Made by a program: the position numbers and the translations under genes
Notes under the pieces: model-generated
Databases searched by the model: none
Told to the model about the DNA's origin: nothing
What the model saw: the letters and a program-made list of their open reading frames with translations, nothing else
NCBI RefSeq assembly: GCF_028618525.1
Contig: NZ_JAQITC010000001.1
Location: 244,527-308,526, forward strand
Direction of reading: 5' to 3'
Length of the DNA stretch: 64,000 bases
DNA from: Bartonella sp. AU55XJBT
GTDB lineage: Bacteria > Pseudomonadota > Alphaproteobacteria > Rhizobiales > Rhizobiaceae
Shown: positions 1 through 9,538 of the stretch, piece by piece
How the letters are laid out: each line of letters opens with the position of its first letter
Position numbering within the stretch: the first letter of the stretch is position 1

Positions 1-12
1 TCAAACTTCAAA

Positions 13-87
13 TGGAGCGGGCGATGGGATTCGAACCCACGACCCCAACCTTGGCAAGGTTGTGCTCTACCCCTGAGCTACACCCGC
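13..87 (-). tRNA. tRNA-Gly (anticodon GCC)
   Basis: The minus strand folds into a complete cloverleaf. A 7-bp acceptor stem (GCGGGTG with CGCCCGC, one G-U pair) encloses a D arm, an anticodon arm with GCC at 55..53 inside an AACCT/AGGTT-type stem, and a T arm with the usual GGTTCGAATCC. The discriminator base is T at 16 and CCA is encoded at 15..13. It decodes glycine GGC/GGU. tRNA genes are common integration targets, but I see no integrase beside this one. Confidence 0.95.
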
Positions 88-273
88 TCACCGATTCGAT
101 ATATACTTTGCCTGTATGGCGTAGGCTTCTATGAATTGCAACAAAAAAATATCATCTCAGTTTGATTTATTTTGTCTATGTTTCGATAAAATGAAATAAA
201 GATTGATTTTAGAAAATTTTTCAGTAATGAATTGTTCCTTTTTTAATTTTTGCATGGAGAGGGGTGGAGTATA

Positions 274-1251
274 ATGTTGAAGAGAATAAATATATTAGGG
301 ATTGTCATCGCAGCTGTTTTTATGATGAACAGCGTTGCAAAAGCCGATGACCAAGTTAAACACGTTAAAGTTGCTTTAACACAAATTATGATCCATCCTG
401 CAGCGGATGCTGTGCGTAAAGGGGTGGAAGATGTTCTTGCAGAAAATGGTTATAAGCAAGGTGAGAATTTTCAACTGACTTTTTTATCAGCACAGGGCAA
501 TATTTCAACAGCAACGCAAATTGCACGTAAATTTGTTGGTGATAATCCCGATGTTATTGTAGCGATTACCACGCCTTCAGCACAAACAATGCTTGCGGCA
601 ACAAAAACAATACCTATCGTCTTTGCAGCGATTTCTGATCCTATCGGAGCTAGAATCGTTTCTTCGCTGACCAAGCCTGGCGGCAATATGACGGGGAGTT
701 CTGATCGTATCGATGTTGCTGAAAGTGTTAAACTTTTGCAAGAAGTAAAACCAGATTTGAAAAAAATTGGTTATCTTTATAATGCTTCTGAGGCAAATTC
801 TGTTTCAACCCTTAAGACCTTAAAGGATGTCGCAAAAAAAGCTGGAATTGAAATCATTCCTTCATCGGCACCAAAACCTTCAGATGTTCAGGCAGCAACA
901 CGCGCTTTAATCGGGAAGGTCGATGTTATTTTTGTTCCTGCTGATAACACGATTCTGTCTGTTTTAGAGGGCGCAATAAAGGTCACACAGGAAGCCAATA
1001 TGCCTGTGTTTACTGTTGATGCGAATACGATAGGACGTGGCCCTTTTATGACGCAAGGTGTGAATTTCTACGATGTTGGGGTTGATGCTGGGAAGTTGGT
1101 TGTGCGTATTCTAAAGGGTGAAAAGCCTGGTGATATTGATGTTGTGCAGGCAGCTAATAATGACATTCGAATTGATCTGAAAGCAGCAAAAAAGGCAGGA
1201 ATCGTTATCCCGCAGACTGTTATTGTCCGCGCAACAAAAGTGATTCAATAA
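274..1251 (+). CDS. ABC transporter substrate-binding protein (COG2984 / ABC_sub_bind family)
   Basis: Periplasmic solute-binding protein of an importer whose permease and ATPase follow directly. I start at the ATG at 274 rather than the upstream TTG at 250, because a GGGGTGGAG ribosome-binding site sits just before it and the protein then opens with a clean signal peptide (MLKR, hydrophobic core, AKA-DD cleavage region). About 325 aa, normal for the family. The body carries the family's repeating pattern (ITTPSAQTMLA, IVFAAISDP, GGNMTG). COG2984 members are linked to tryptophan or other small aromatic/amino-acid ligands in some bacteria; the ligand here cannot be read from sequence. The next gene starts 63 bases downstream, so the three probably form one operon. 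Confidence 0.85.
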   Translation: MLKRINILGIVIAAVFMMNSVAKADDQVKHVKVALTQIMIHPAADAVRKGVEDVLAENGYKQGENFQLTFLSAQGNISTATQIARKFVGDNPDVIVAITTPSAQTMLAATKTIPIVFAAISDPIGARIVSSLTKPGGNMTGSSDRIDVAESVKLLQEVKPDLKKIGYLYNASEANSVSTLKTLKDVAKKAGIEIIPSSAPKPSDVQAATRALIGKVDVIFVPADNTILSVLEGAIKVTQEANMPVFTVDANTIGRGPFMTQGVNFYDVGVDAGKLVVRILKGEKPGDIDVVQAANNDIRIDLKAAKKAGIVIPQTVIVRATKVIQ

Positions 1252-1314
1252 CTTTTGTTGAGAGAGTATTGATACAATAAAAGTACGTTAAGTTTTCATG
1301 GGGATTGTCTTTAC

Positions 1315-2211
1315 ATGAATATATTTGCCTTTTCTGGCGCTGTGGAATTAGGTCTTATTTATGCGTTTGTGGCTATAGGGGTTTATCTCTCATTTCGCGT
1401 TTTGGACTTTCCGGATTTGACAGTTGATGGCTCATTTCTTCTTGGGTCCTGCGTTTGTGGCGTCTTGATTCTTTTAGGTTTTAATGCATGGACAGCTATG
1501 GCATGCGCTTTTTGTGCAGGTATGGCTGCTGGCTTATTAACAGCCATGTTAAATTTGCGTTTTGGCATTTTGAATCTTTTGGCTTCTATTTTAACGATGT
1601 CGGCGCTCTATACGGTTAACCTTCGTATTATGGGAATTATGGGAGGGTCTAATGTTAATTTAGCGCTTGCTGATACAGCCTTAACACCTTTTTATAATCT
1701 GTTTGGGTTGTCCGATATCTTTGTGCGCCCTCTTTTTGTTGGTACTGTATTGCTGGTTGTGGCATTTTTTATTTGGCGCTTTTTGGAAAGTGAAATAGGT
1801 CTTGCTATGCGTGCAATGGGCGCTAATCCACGCATGGCGACGGCGCAAGGGGTTCATACATCTGCATTGATTTATTTTGGTATGGGGCTTTCAAATGCCT
1901 GTGTTGCACTTGGTGGCTCTCTTTATATTCAAACTGCAATTGCAACGGATATTACCGGTGGAATTGGTACAATTGTTTTTGGATTGGCTGCTGTGATTAT
2001 TGGCGAAACTCTCTTTCGTACGCGCAATATTTTTTGGATTATAGTCAGTTGTATTGTGGGGTCTGTGTTGTATCGTGTGGCGGTGCAATTTGCATTTGAA
2101 GCCAATGGAATTGGTATTGATACGTCGACAGATCTTCAGTTGATTACTTCACTGTTGGTTGTGTTAACTCTTATTGTGCCACGCTATTGGAGGAGGCATA
2201 AACGTGATTGA
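1315..2211 (+). CDS. ABC transporter permease (COG4120, BPD_transp_2 fold)
   Basis: Inner-membrane channel subunit of the importer, 298 aa, almost entirely hydrophobic with about eight or nine membrane segments. The N-terminus keeps the family pattern of a membrane helix then YLSFRVLDFPDLTVDGS, and a cytoplasmic loop around residues 160-185 (ESEIGLAMRAMGANPRMA) is the likely contact with the ATPase. It follows the binding-protein gene and overlaps the ATPase gene by 8 bases, so the three are translationally linked. Family assignment is firm; substrate is unknown. Confidence 0.85.
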   Translation: MNIFAFSGAVELGLIYAFVAIGVYLSFRVLDFPDLTVDGSFLLGSCVCGVLILLGFNAWTAMACAFCAGMAAGLLTAMLNLRFGILNLLASILTMSALYTVNLRIMGIMGGSNVNLALADTALTPFYNLFGLSDIFVRPLFVGTVLLVVAFFIWRFLESEIGLAMRAMGANPRMATAQGVHTSALIYFGMGLSNACVALGGSLYIQTAIATDITGGIGTIVFGLAAVIIGETLFRTRNIFWIIVSCIVGSVLYRVAVQFAFEANGIGIDTSTDLQLITSLLVVLTLIVPRYWRRHKRD

Positions 2212-2998
2212 GTTGTTTCATGTTGGGGTAACATTTAAACCGCAAACACCTTTGGAAAAACAGGCGTTAATTGATATTAACCTCAAAATTGATCAGGGTA
2301 GCTTTGTTACGGTTATCGGTTCGAATGGTGCCGGTAAATCAACATTGCTCAGTGTTTTGGCGGGGGAAATGCTTCCCTCGACAGGAAAAGTGGTTATCAA
2401 TGGACAAAATGTTTCTAGGCAATCAGTCAGCGAACGTGCTGGAAAGGTGGCATGTGTTTTTCAAGATTCGTTAAAGGGAAGTTGTGGTTCTTTAACAATT
2501 GAAGAAAATTTGGCTCTTGCTGCTCTTCGAGGAAATCGCCGTAGTTTGCGTTCAGCTTTAAACCATGAAAAAAGACAATTTTTTCGAGAGAAAATTGCTC
2601 AATTAGGCATTGGTCTTGAAGCCTATATTCAAAATCCTATGGATAGTTTATCTGGTGGACAACGCCAAGCCGTTTGTCTTGTGATGGCAACGTTAGCACA
2701 TGCAGATGTTTTATTGCTGGATGAACATACCTCAGCACTTGATCCTGGAATGGCTGATTTTGTGATGCGGTTGACGGAAAAAATCGTTGAAGAGAAAAAA
2801 TTAACGACTATTATGGTCACCCATTCTATGCGTCAGGCTCTTGATTATGGCGATCGCACATTGATGTTGCATGGTGGAAAAGTGATTTTGGATGTCTGTC
2901 ATGAAGAGCGTAAGGGCTTGGATGTTAGTGATTTAATTCACATGTTTCAGAAAGTTCGCGGGGAAGTTCTTGATAATGATGAACTGTTAATGGATTAA
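2204..2998 (+). CDS. ABC transporter ATP-binding protein (COG1101)
   Basis: ATPase of the same importer, about 264 aa. The GTG at 2204 is the likely start: an AGGAGG site lies a few bases before it and the protein then begins VIELFHV, as related ATPases do; the ATG at 2174 would add residues with no support. Visible motifs: Walker A GSNGAGKST, Q-loop region VFQDSLKG, signature LSGGQ, Walker B ADVLLLDEHTSALDP, and the switch histidine in TIMVTHSM. It overlaps the permease stop codon. The stop at 2998 is 4 bases from the start of holA, so holA may be co-transcribed. Confidence 0.88.
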   Translation: MIELFHVGVTFKPQTPLEKQALIDINLKIDQGSFVTVIGSNGAGKSTLLSVLAGEMLPSTGKVVINGQNVSRQSVSERAGKVACVFQDSLKGSCGSLTIEENLALAALRGNRRSLRSALNHEKRQFFREKIAQLGIGLEAYIQNPMDSLSGGQRQAVCLVMATLAHADVLLLDEHTSALDPGMADFVMRLTEKIVEEKKLTTIMVTHSMRQALDYGDRTLMLHGGKVILDVCHEERKGLDVSDLIHMFQKVRGEVLDNDELLMD

Positions 2999-3002
2999 GA
3001 GT

Positions 3003-4043
3003 GTGGCTCAAAAAAAAGCACATGAGGTTGATCAATTTCTAACGCGTTTCTCACGTGCTTTTCCTATTGTTCTCATTTATGGTCCAGATCGTGGTCTTAT
3101 TTGCGAACGTGCTCAACGTTTTGCCAAGCTTACAAAGATAGCAATAGAAGATCCATTTTCGACAATTCGTTTGGATGCTGCTGAAATTGATAAAGATCCT
3201 GCACGTTTGGAAAATGAAGCGCGGACTTTATCGCTTTTTGGGGGAGACCGTTTAATATGGATTTCTAATGCTGCTAACCAAAAAGGTTTTCTTGCAGCCT
3301 TGAAGCTTTTGATTGATAAACCACCAGAAAAAAGTTTTATTCTCATTGAGGCAGGGGATTTAAAAAAAGGAATAGGGTTGCGTAATGTTATTGAAACGGC
3401 AGCAAATGCAATGGCTTTGCCCTGTTTTGCTGATGATATGCGTTCTCTTGACAGTTTGATTGATGAGGTTTTAGGGCAGTTTAAGAAGACTCTTTCTTTG
3501 GATGCACGGAGATGGTTGCATGAAAATTTAGGGGCCGATCGTCTTGTATCACGAGGTGAATTAGAGAAGCTTTGTCTTTATGCTTCAAATGTTCATATTA
3601 CTCTTGAAGATGTGAAAGCTGTTGTAAGTGATGTCAGTGCTTTTTCTCAAGATGAAGTCATTGATGCTCTTTTATTGGGTGATATATCAAGCTTTGAAGC
3701 GCATTTTAATCGACATGCAGCATTGCAGGGGGCGCTTTTTTTTATTTTAAATACAGCACAAAGGCATTTTCAGCAATTACAGCTCTTGCGTTATCAGGTA
3801 GAGGTTGAAGGAAAATCATCTTTTACGGTGGTTTCTCAAGCGCGTCCCCCCATTTTTTTTCAACGGAAAAAAATTGTTGAACAAGCTTTAAAGTATTGGA
3901 ACTTAGAACAAATTTCTTACGCAATGGAAAGAATTCAGAGGGCTGTTTTAGAAAGCCGTAAAAATCCACTTTTGGGTGAAGCCATTATTCGTCAAGCTTT
4001 GTTAGGGCTCACAATTATCGCACGACGGCAAATGGCAGCTTAA
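3003..4043 (+). CDS. holA: DNA polymerase III subunit delta
   Basis: Clamp-loader subunit that opens the beta sliding clamp during replication. 346 aa with a GTG start. The N-terminal AAA+-like domain (LIYGPDRGLICERAQRF, residues 23-39) and the C-terminal helical collar (QALKYWNLEQISYAMERI and onwards) match HolA. In many Hyphomicrobiales holA follows leuS and lptE; here it sits directly behind an ABC transporter operon. Bases 3755-3964 have a second, decayed copy downstream at 4091-4297. Confidence 0.85.
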   Translation: MAQKKAHEVDQFLTRFSRAFPIVLIYGPDRGLICERAQRFAKLTKIAIEDPFSTIRLDAAEIDKDPARLENEARTLSLFGGDRLIWISNAANQKGFLAALKLLIDKPPEKSFILIEAGDLKKGIGLRNVIETAANAMALPCFADDMRSLDSLIDEVLGQFKKTLSLDARRWLHENLGADRLVSRGELEKLCLYASNVHITLEDVKAVVSDVSAFSQDEVIDALLLGDISSFEAHFNRHAALQGALFFILNTAQRHFQQLQLLRYQVEVEGKSSFTVVSQARPPIFFQRKKIVEQALKYWNLEQISYAMERIQRAVLESRKNPLLGEAIIRQALLGLTIIARRQMAA

Positions 4044-4090
4044 CATATTTAAAATATGTTTAAAATATGATGATTTTTTATTTTGAGTAT

Positions 4091-4297
4091 AGCATAGAGG
4101 TATTTTCAGCAATTACAGCTCTTACGTTACTAGGTAGAGGTTGAAGGGAAATCAGCTTTTACAGTGGTTTCTCAAGCGCGTTCATTCATTTTTTCAACGG
4201 AAAAAATTGTTGAACAAGCTTTAAAATATTGGAACTTAGAACAGATTTCTTACGCAATGGAAAGAATTCAGACTGCTGTTTTAGACAGTCGTAAAAA
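4091..4297 (+). pseudogene. Partial duplicate of the holA 3' region
   Basis: This segment repeats holA bases 3755-3964 with scattered substitutions and small indels; the phrase from FSTEKIVEQALKYWNLEQ to SRKK is still readable around 4191-4297. It has no start region and stops soon after, so it cannot make a functional delta subunit. The rest of the gap 4044-4680 shows no gene; an AT-rich inverted repeat (ACATATTT/AAATATGT) at about 4044-4062, just after the holA stop, may act as a weak terminator. Confidence 0.85.
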
Positions 4298-4680
4298 GGC
4301 ATGTGGAGAAGAAGTTCTTATTGTAAGGTGCAAAAGACATGATTTTGATTAAACTCAACATAAGAAGATTTAAAATAAAATAATTCTGCGGTATTTTAAG
4401 GGATCTTTTTCAATATAATAAATAATGTCATTATCTTTATGAATCAATGCGTTGTATGCTTGTAAGCAATGAATTGAGAATTTTAAAGTTTAGTGTTCCA
4501 TTTTTCGTATGTTTTATAGATAAAAATGATCTGTTGTTTATTTACGCAGGGTAAACTGTATTATTCTCTCGTTGTAGTTTTTTAATATTTTGCGCATAAC
4601 TCTTAGACGAACAAACAGAAAAATTATGATTGTTACAACTGTCTTTGTTGCTGTTTGCAAAGAATTTTTAAAGGTGAAAG

Positions 4681-5613
4681 ATGCCCCCTATTCAATTTGA
4701 AAAAATAGCGCTTGTTGGGATTGGTCTGATTGGATCTTCTTTAGCAAGAGTGATTAAAAAGAAAAATCTTTCAGCTCAGGTTTCTATTGCAACACGTCGT
4801 CAAGAAACACTGGAAAGAGCCCGCGAATTGGAACTTGGAGATTTTTACACAACGGATAATGCAAAGGCTGTTGAAGGTGCTGATCTCGTTATTATTTCTG
4901 TTCCTGTTGGAGCGAGTGCAGAGGTGGCAAAAAACATTCATAATCATTTAAAGCCAGGGGCGATTGTGAGTGATGTTGGTTCTACAAAAGAATTGGTTAT
5001 TACAGAAATGGCGCCTTTATTGCCAAAAACGGTTCATTTTATTCCGGGACATCCTATTGCTGGAACGGAATATTCGGGCCCAGATGCTGGTTTTGCTGAT
5101 TTGTTTATAAATCGCTGGTGTATTTTAACACCTTTTGCAGATAGTGATGCGACAGCTGTTGCACGATTGACAGCGTTTTGGGAAGCTTGTGGGGCGCGTG
5201 TCGAAAAGATGGAGCCGAAGCATCATGATCTTGTTTTAGCGATTGTTTCGCATTTGCCACATTTGATTGCGTATAATACTGTTGGGACAGCGAGTGATTT
5301 AGAAAAGGTAACCAATTCAGAAGTTATTGCTTATTCTGCTTCCGGTTTTCGTGATTTTACGCGTTTGGCATCTTCTGATCCCGTTATGTGGAGGGATATT
5401 TGTTTGCACAATAAAGAGGCTATTTTAGAAATGTTGAGCCGTTTTAGTGAAGGACTTGCTTTTTTAGAACAGGCAATTCGTATAGGTGATGGTGAAACAC
5501 TGTTTAATTTTTTTACCTGTACGCGTGCTGTGCGCCGTAATATCATTGCGGCGGGTCAGGAAATTGATGCCCCTGATTTTGGTCGTCATAGCGTTTCTAA
5601 AGAGGAAATGTAA
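4681..5613 (+). CDS. tyrC: Prephenate / arogenate (cyclohexadienyl) dehydrogenase
   Basis: NAD(P)-dependent oxidative decarboxylation of prephenate or arogenate in tyrosine synthesis. 310 aa. The Rossmann motif GIGLIGSS is at residues 13-20, followed by the VSDVGSTK and FIPGHPIAGTEYSG blocks (catalytic histidine region) and a helical dimerisation domain (HHDLVLAIVSHLPH). A purine-rich AAAGGTGAAAG ribosome-binding site precedes the ATG. Monofunctional, with no chorismate mutase domain; a free-standing chorismate mutase homologue is encoded at 32744-33076. Confidence 0.88.
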   Translation: MPPIQFEKIALVGIGLIGSSLARVIKKKNLSAQVSIATRRQETLERARELELGDFYTTDNAKAVEGADLVIISVPVGASAEVAKNIHNHLKPGAIVSDVGSTKELVITEMAPLLPKTVHFIPGHPIAGTEYSGPDAGFADLFINRWCILTPFADSDATAVARLTAFWEACGARVEKMEPKHHDLVLAIVSHLPHLIAYNTVGTASDLEKVTNSEVIAYSASGFRDFTRLASSDPVMWRDICLHNKEAILEMLSRFSEGLAFLEQAIRIGDGETLFNFFTCTRAVRRNIIAAGQEIDAPDFGRHSVSKEEM

Positions 5614-5985
5614 AATTAAGACATCTTTGAATTTTGTGCTGTTATTTTGCTTATTCTTATCATGCATCTTAGGATATCTGTTCTTTTAAATTGTTCGTTG
5701 TGATGAAGATACGGCACTGTTCTCAGTCGTTTGTCCAACGATATTTTGTGCGACGATATATGGTACTGCCTGTAATGGAGGGTGGCTCTCGTGTAAAATA
5801 AAACGCTCTAGACAGAAGATATTTGATTGGTAAAATTTATTGGCTTTTCAGTTTTTGAATAGGAGGAGGCTTGACCACATGGATTATTGCCCTTTATACT
5901 AAAAAATGTTTGTTTTTAAAGTCTTGATGGTTTTTATAAAGCATGAGATAACTGAAAAAAAGATATTACCAGAAAGTATTGAGGT
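5614..5985. other. Gene-free stretch
   Basis: About 370 bases between tyrC and the YihY/BrkB gene. No open frame with a recognisable product on either strand and no clear hairpin terminator. It must contain the promoter for the YihY gene, but I see no convincing -35/-10 pair. Confidence 0.5.
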
Positions 5986-6837
5986 TTGTTAAGAAATATC
6001 TTTTGGTATGGCTATCGTATTTTTGGTGACGCAATAAGTCATTATTGGCGTGATAGTGGGAGTGCTTTCGCAAGCCATGTTGCGCTGTCAGGTCTTTTAG
6101 CATTTTTCCCTTTTTTTATTTTTGGAACATCTTTTGCTCGTTTTCTCGGGGCTTTTACCTATACACCGCAAAAAATTAAAGCGCTCATACAGTTATTGCC
6201 TGATGTCATTGCTGAACCTTTATCGCAGGAAATTGTCAATGTTTTAACCCTCCATCAAGGGGGTGTGTTGACGCTTTCTGTTATTGGAGCGGCTTATTTT
6301 GCTTCCAATGGAATAGAAGCTTTGCGTACGGCTTTGAATAAAGCTTACCGTGTGACGGATCAACGGAGTTTGTTGTTTTGTCGTTTTCAAAGTTTGTTTT
6401 TTGTGATCCTTGGCGCTTTTGGTCTTGTTGTGATGAGCTTTTTATTGATTTTAGCGCCTTTGTTGATCAAAACTATGCAAAATCATTCTTTTCTTATGAC
6501 TGAATATATTGGTATTATTCGTTTATGGCGTTATACAATTGCTGTCGTTATTTTGTTTATGAGTCTTTTGATTGTTCATAAATGGCTTCCAGCAGGGCAG
6601 CGGAAATTTATAGATATTTTGCCAGGAATCGTGGTGACAATGTTTGTATGGTTTATGGCTTCTCTTGCTTTTGCACAATATTTAACGATGTTTGATTATA
6701 TTTCAACCTATGCGGGGTTAGCATCTATTATGGTTGCCATTATCTTTCTTTATATATTAAGTGCAATTTTTATTTTGGGGGGTGAAATAAACGCTGCAAT
6801 AATGTTTTATCGCAATTATTGGCAATCGTCTCGGTGA
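5986..6837 (+). CDS. YihY/virulence factor BrkB family membrane protein
   Basis: Inner-membrane protein of unknown molecular function. 283 aa with about six membrane segments and the family signature regions ALSGLLAFFPFFIF near residue 40 and GVLTLSVIGAAYFASNGIEAL near residue 95. The start is a TTG at 5986: an in-frame stop two codons upstream leaves no room for an earlier start, and a GAGG lies unusually close before it, so start and expression level are uncertain. The name BrkB is historical; a role in serum resistance is not established for this family. Its TGA is immediately followed by the ATG of the next gene. Confidence 0.8.
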   Translation: MLRNIFWYGYRIFGDAISHYWRDSGSAFASHVALSGLLAFFPFFIFGTSFARFLGAFTYTPQKIKALIQLLPDVIAEPLSQEIVNVLTLHQGGVLTLSVIGAAYFASNGIEALRTALNKAYRVTDQRSLLFCRFQSLFFVILGAFGLVVMSFLLILAPLLIKTMQNHSFLMTEYIGIIRLWRYTIAVVILFMSLLIVHKWLPAGQRKFIDILPGIVVTMFVWFMASLAFAQYLTMFDYISTYAGLASIMVAIIFLYILSAIFILGGEINAAIMFYRNYWQSSR

Positions 6838-7350
6838 ATGAAAAAACCTGTAGATCCTATGAAAGACAAAAGATGGGGGCAAGGAATAAGACCAGCTATT
6901 AATTTATTGGTTGATGCAGATGCCTGTCCTGTAAAAGCTGAAATTTATCGTGTTATGAATCGTTATCAGCTTAAAACATTTATTGTCGCAAACCGTTTTC
7001 TTTCTCTTCCCCAAGAAGAACTCATTAAAAGAATCGTTGTTTCTGATGGGCTTGATAGGGCTGATGATTGGATTGTCGACCATGTGCATGAGGCGAGTAT
7101 TGTTATTACTAGTGATATCCTTTTAGCAGAACGTGTTGTACGGTCTGGAGGACTTTGTCTTTCGCCAACGGGGCGTATTTTTGATGCAAATTCAATTGGT
7201 CAAGCCTTAGCCATGCGCAATTTAATGGAGGATTTGCGAGAGCAGGGGCATGTCACAGGAGGACCACGTCCTTTTTGTGGTAAAGATCGTTCTGCTTTTT
7301 TGTCAGCATTGGATTTGACAATCCAACGTTTAAAAAGACGTGGTTATTAG
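6838..7350 (+). CDS. UPF0178 (YaiI/YqxD) family protein
   Basis: 170 aa, conserved family of unknown function with a PIN-like fold. It keeps the invariant opening block LLVDADACPVKAEIYRV and the later ITSDILLAERV and LCLSPTGRIFDANSI segments. The start codon abuts the stop of the YihY gene, so translation is probably coupled. It converges on the thioredoxin gene with one base between the stop codons, leaving no separate terminator. Confidence 0.88.
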   Translation: MKKPVDPMKDKRWGQGIRPAINLLVDADACPVKAEIYRVMNRYQLKTFIVANRFLSLPQEELIKRIVVSDGLDRADDWIVDHVHEASIVITSDILLAERVVRSGGLCLSPTGRIFDANSIGQALAMRNLMEDLREQGHVTGGPRPFCGKDRSAFLSALDLTIQRLKRRGY

Positions 7351-7351
7351 A

Positions 7352-8050
7352 TTATTGTGCTTCTTTCATGACAGCTTTGATAAGTGCTTTGGCTTCATCA
7401 TTGGCCCATGGCGCTGCCCCATTATAGGAAGCAATGAGATATCCCTTTTTATCAATGAGAAATGTGATGGGGAGTCCTAAAGCAAGCCCTTGTTTTCTCA
7501 TGTCGTTGAAGATATTCATGGTTTCATCGCGATAGTAGACTAAATTATCCGCATGAATATCTTGTAAAAATTTCTGAATTTTTTTCACAGAAGCCGTTTT
7601 ATCGATGTTAATTGCTATGACGTCGAAATTTTCTCCACCTAATTCGCGTTTTAATTGCGCCAGTTCCGGCATTTCTGTGCGGCAGGGAACGCACCAGATA
7701 GCCCATAAATTGATGAGTAACGGTTTTCCGTTAAATTCAGCGAGTGTGTGGTCTTTTCCATGAATATCCTTAAAAGAGAAGGTATTCATATCTAAGGGTT
7801 TATCCATAAATCGCATATGAGCAAAAAAGCCTGTTGCGGCTTTTTGGATTGTCATCATTTTTTTGTCTTGTTTTTTTTCTGTTTTTTCTTTTGAAAGAGC
7901 GATGGCAAAAGAAGAGACCGTCTTGTCATGATGATTTTTTATTGCGTATAAACTGACACCAACCAAAATAATGGCAACAAAAAAGGATGCGATAAAGATT
8001 ATCTTCTTTTTGTTTTTCTTCTTTGAGCTATTAAAACTTTGAGAAATCAT
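7352..8050 (-). CDS. TlpA-family membrane-anchored thioredoxin
   Basis: Thiol-disulfide oxidoreductase tethered to the periplasmic face of the inner membrane. 232 aa: lysine-rich N-terminus, one membrane segment at about residues 17-37, then a TlpA/ResA thioredoxin domain with active site WCVPC. Such proteins reduce apocytochrome c or copper-site cysteines during oxidase assembly. An AAGGAT site precedes the ATG. In Hyphomicrobiales a tlpA-like gene lies divergent from argH; that arrangement is kept, although argH is dead. Confidence 0.85.
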   Translation of the reverse strand: MISQSFNSSKKKNKKKIIFIASFFVAIILVGVSLYAIKNHHDKTVSSFAIALSKEKTEKKQDKKMMTIQKAATGFFAHMRFMDKPLDMNTFSFKDIHGKDHTLAEFNGKPLLINLWAIWCVPCRTEMPELAQLKRELGGENFDVIAINIDKTASVKKIQKFLQDIHADNLVYYRDETMNIFNDMRKQGLALGLPITFLIDKKGYLIASYNGAAPWANDEAKALIKAVMKEAQ

Positions 8051-8109
8051 GATTTTATCCTTTTTATGGATGTTTTAAAAATATGATCGATGAGAAGGTA
8101 AAGAACCAA

Positions 8110-9480
8110 ATGTGTGTGGCGGTTTATCGCAGGATCCGCTGCCGTTATGGAAGAAATGAACGCCTCAATTGATGTTGATTAAAAGCTCTATCGGCAAAAA
8201 TATCGAAGGTTTGCTCTCTCATGCTGTTATGTTAACGCAAACAGAGATTATTTTACAGTCTGATTATGAAAAAATTTCTCATGATTTGAAAATTATTCGC
8301 AAAAAAAATTGAAGAAGATACATTTGTTTTTTCACAAAAGCTTGAAGATATTCATATGAATATTGAAATGTGGCTAAGCACGTTGGTTGGTTCTGTTGTG
8401 AGGCATTTACATATGGCGCATTCACGCAATGATCAAGTGGCTGTTGATTTTAGGTTATGTATTCGTGAAGCAGTGCAGAAAGTAGCACAAGCCTTAAAGG
8501 AGTTTATAAAGCAATTGCTTGCTCTTGTAGAAAAACATGTTAAGACCTTTTTGCTAAGCTTTACGCATTTACAATTGGTTCAACCCGTAACATTGGGTCA
8601 TTATCATTATAGAATGGCTTATGTTGAAATGTTTGGTCGCGATTTATCGCGGATGCATGGATGCCATTGAGCGAATGAATGAATCGTCTTTGGGACCTGC
8701 GGTTTTGGCAGGAACAAATTTTCCTATGGATTGCTTTATGATAGCAAAAGAGCTGGGTTCCCGAAAATCTATAGGCAATGCAATTGATTGTGTTTTTGAC
8801 CGTAACTTTGCATTGAAATTTTTAAGTGCTGGTGTTCGTTGTGCAATACATCTTTCGCGTTTAGCAGAAGAAATCATTCTTTGGTTAAGTGAACAGTTTT
8901 GTTTTATTCGTTTGTCAGATATTTTTTCACTGCGTTCATCGATTATGCCAAAAAAGAGAAAACCTGATGCAGCAAAGCTGGTAAGGGCAAAAGTAGGTCG
9001 ATAAAATGACGCGCTTATGGGATTGTTAACGGTGATAAAAGGATTACCGCTTGCTTATTCAAAGGATGTACAAGAAAATAAAGAATATGTGTTTGATAGA
9101 ACTTTGAGTTTGGATTTATCTATTAACAGCGATGACAGGAATGATTGCTGATTTGAAAGTGAATAAAAAAGCCATGAAACAAGCAGCGGATTTAAGGTAT
9201 GTGACAGCTACAGATTTTGCTGATTGTTTTGTTTGGGAATTAGGGATTCCTTTTCATAAGGCACATCATATGGCAGAGTGTGCTGTAGCATTGGCAGAAA
9301 AAACAGTATCGCCTTCAGGATTTATCATTAGATGAATTTCAAGCAATTTGTTCTGATATTAATGCGACGCTTTTTGATGTTGTGACCATTGAAAAGTCTG
9401 TTGAAAATCGTAAAAGCTTTTGGGGGCGGCATCTTCAAAAGTTCTTTGGCAAATTGCATATTGAAAAAAGCGTCTTGTGA
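8110..9480 (+). pseudogene. argH: argH remnant (argininosuccinate lyase)
   Basis: A full-length but wrecked argininosuccinate lyase gene. Readable pieces in order, in changing frames: WRFIAGSAAVMEEMNASIDVD then stop (8114-8180); HMNIEMWLSTLVG and HSRNDQVAVDFRL (8356-8470); [31 protein letters not shown] (8670 on); the signature [22 protein letters not shown] at about 8940-9001, altered from the usual [36 protein letters not shown]; and VLWQIAY then stop and KKRL at the end. Several frameshifts and internal stops are needed to read it. It lies exactly between tlpA and the lipoprotein-lysA pair, where argH sits in relatives, so it decayed in place. Confidence 0.93.
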
Positions 9481-9538
9481 ACACTTGAATGATTGTGCTT
9501 TAAAGGTGAAAAGAGATCGAGATGAAGAAAGAGGGCAG

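Noticed and set aside
1891..2088. Minus-strand open frame of 65 codons inside the ABC permease gene
   Set aside because: It lies wholly within a well-supported gene on the other strand, has low-complexity composition and no ribosome-binding site.
4164..4352. A 62-codon open frame that could be called a small gene
   Set aside because: Most of it is the frame-preserved part of the duplicated holA fragment; it has no proper start region and cannot fold as a separate domain.
7860..8050. tlpA-like gene as damaged because of its lysine-rich start
   Set aside because: A basic stretch before a membrane anchor is normal positive-inside topology, and the frame is intact.
9389..9538. N-terminal extension of the small lipoprotein
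   Set aside because: These bases belong to the argH remnant. The lipoprotein has its own ribosome-binding site and a normal signal peptide from 9539.
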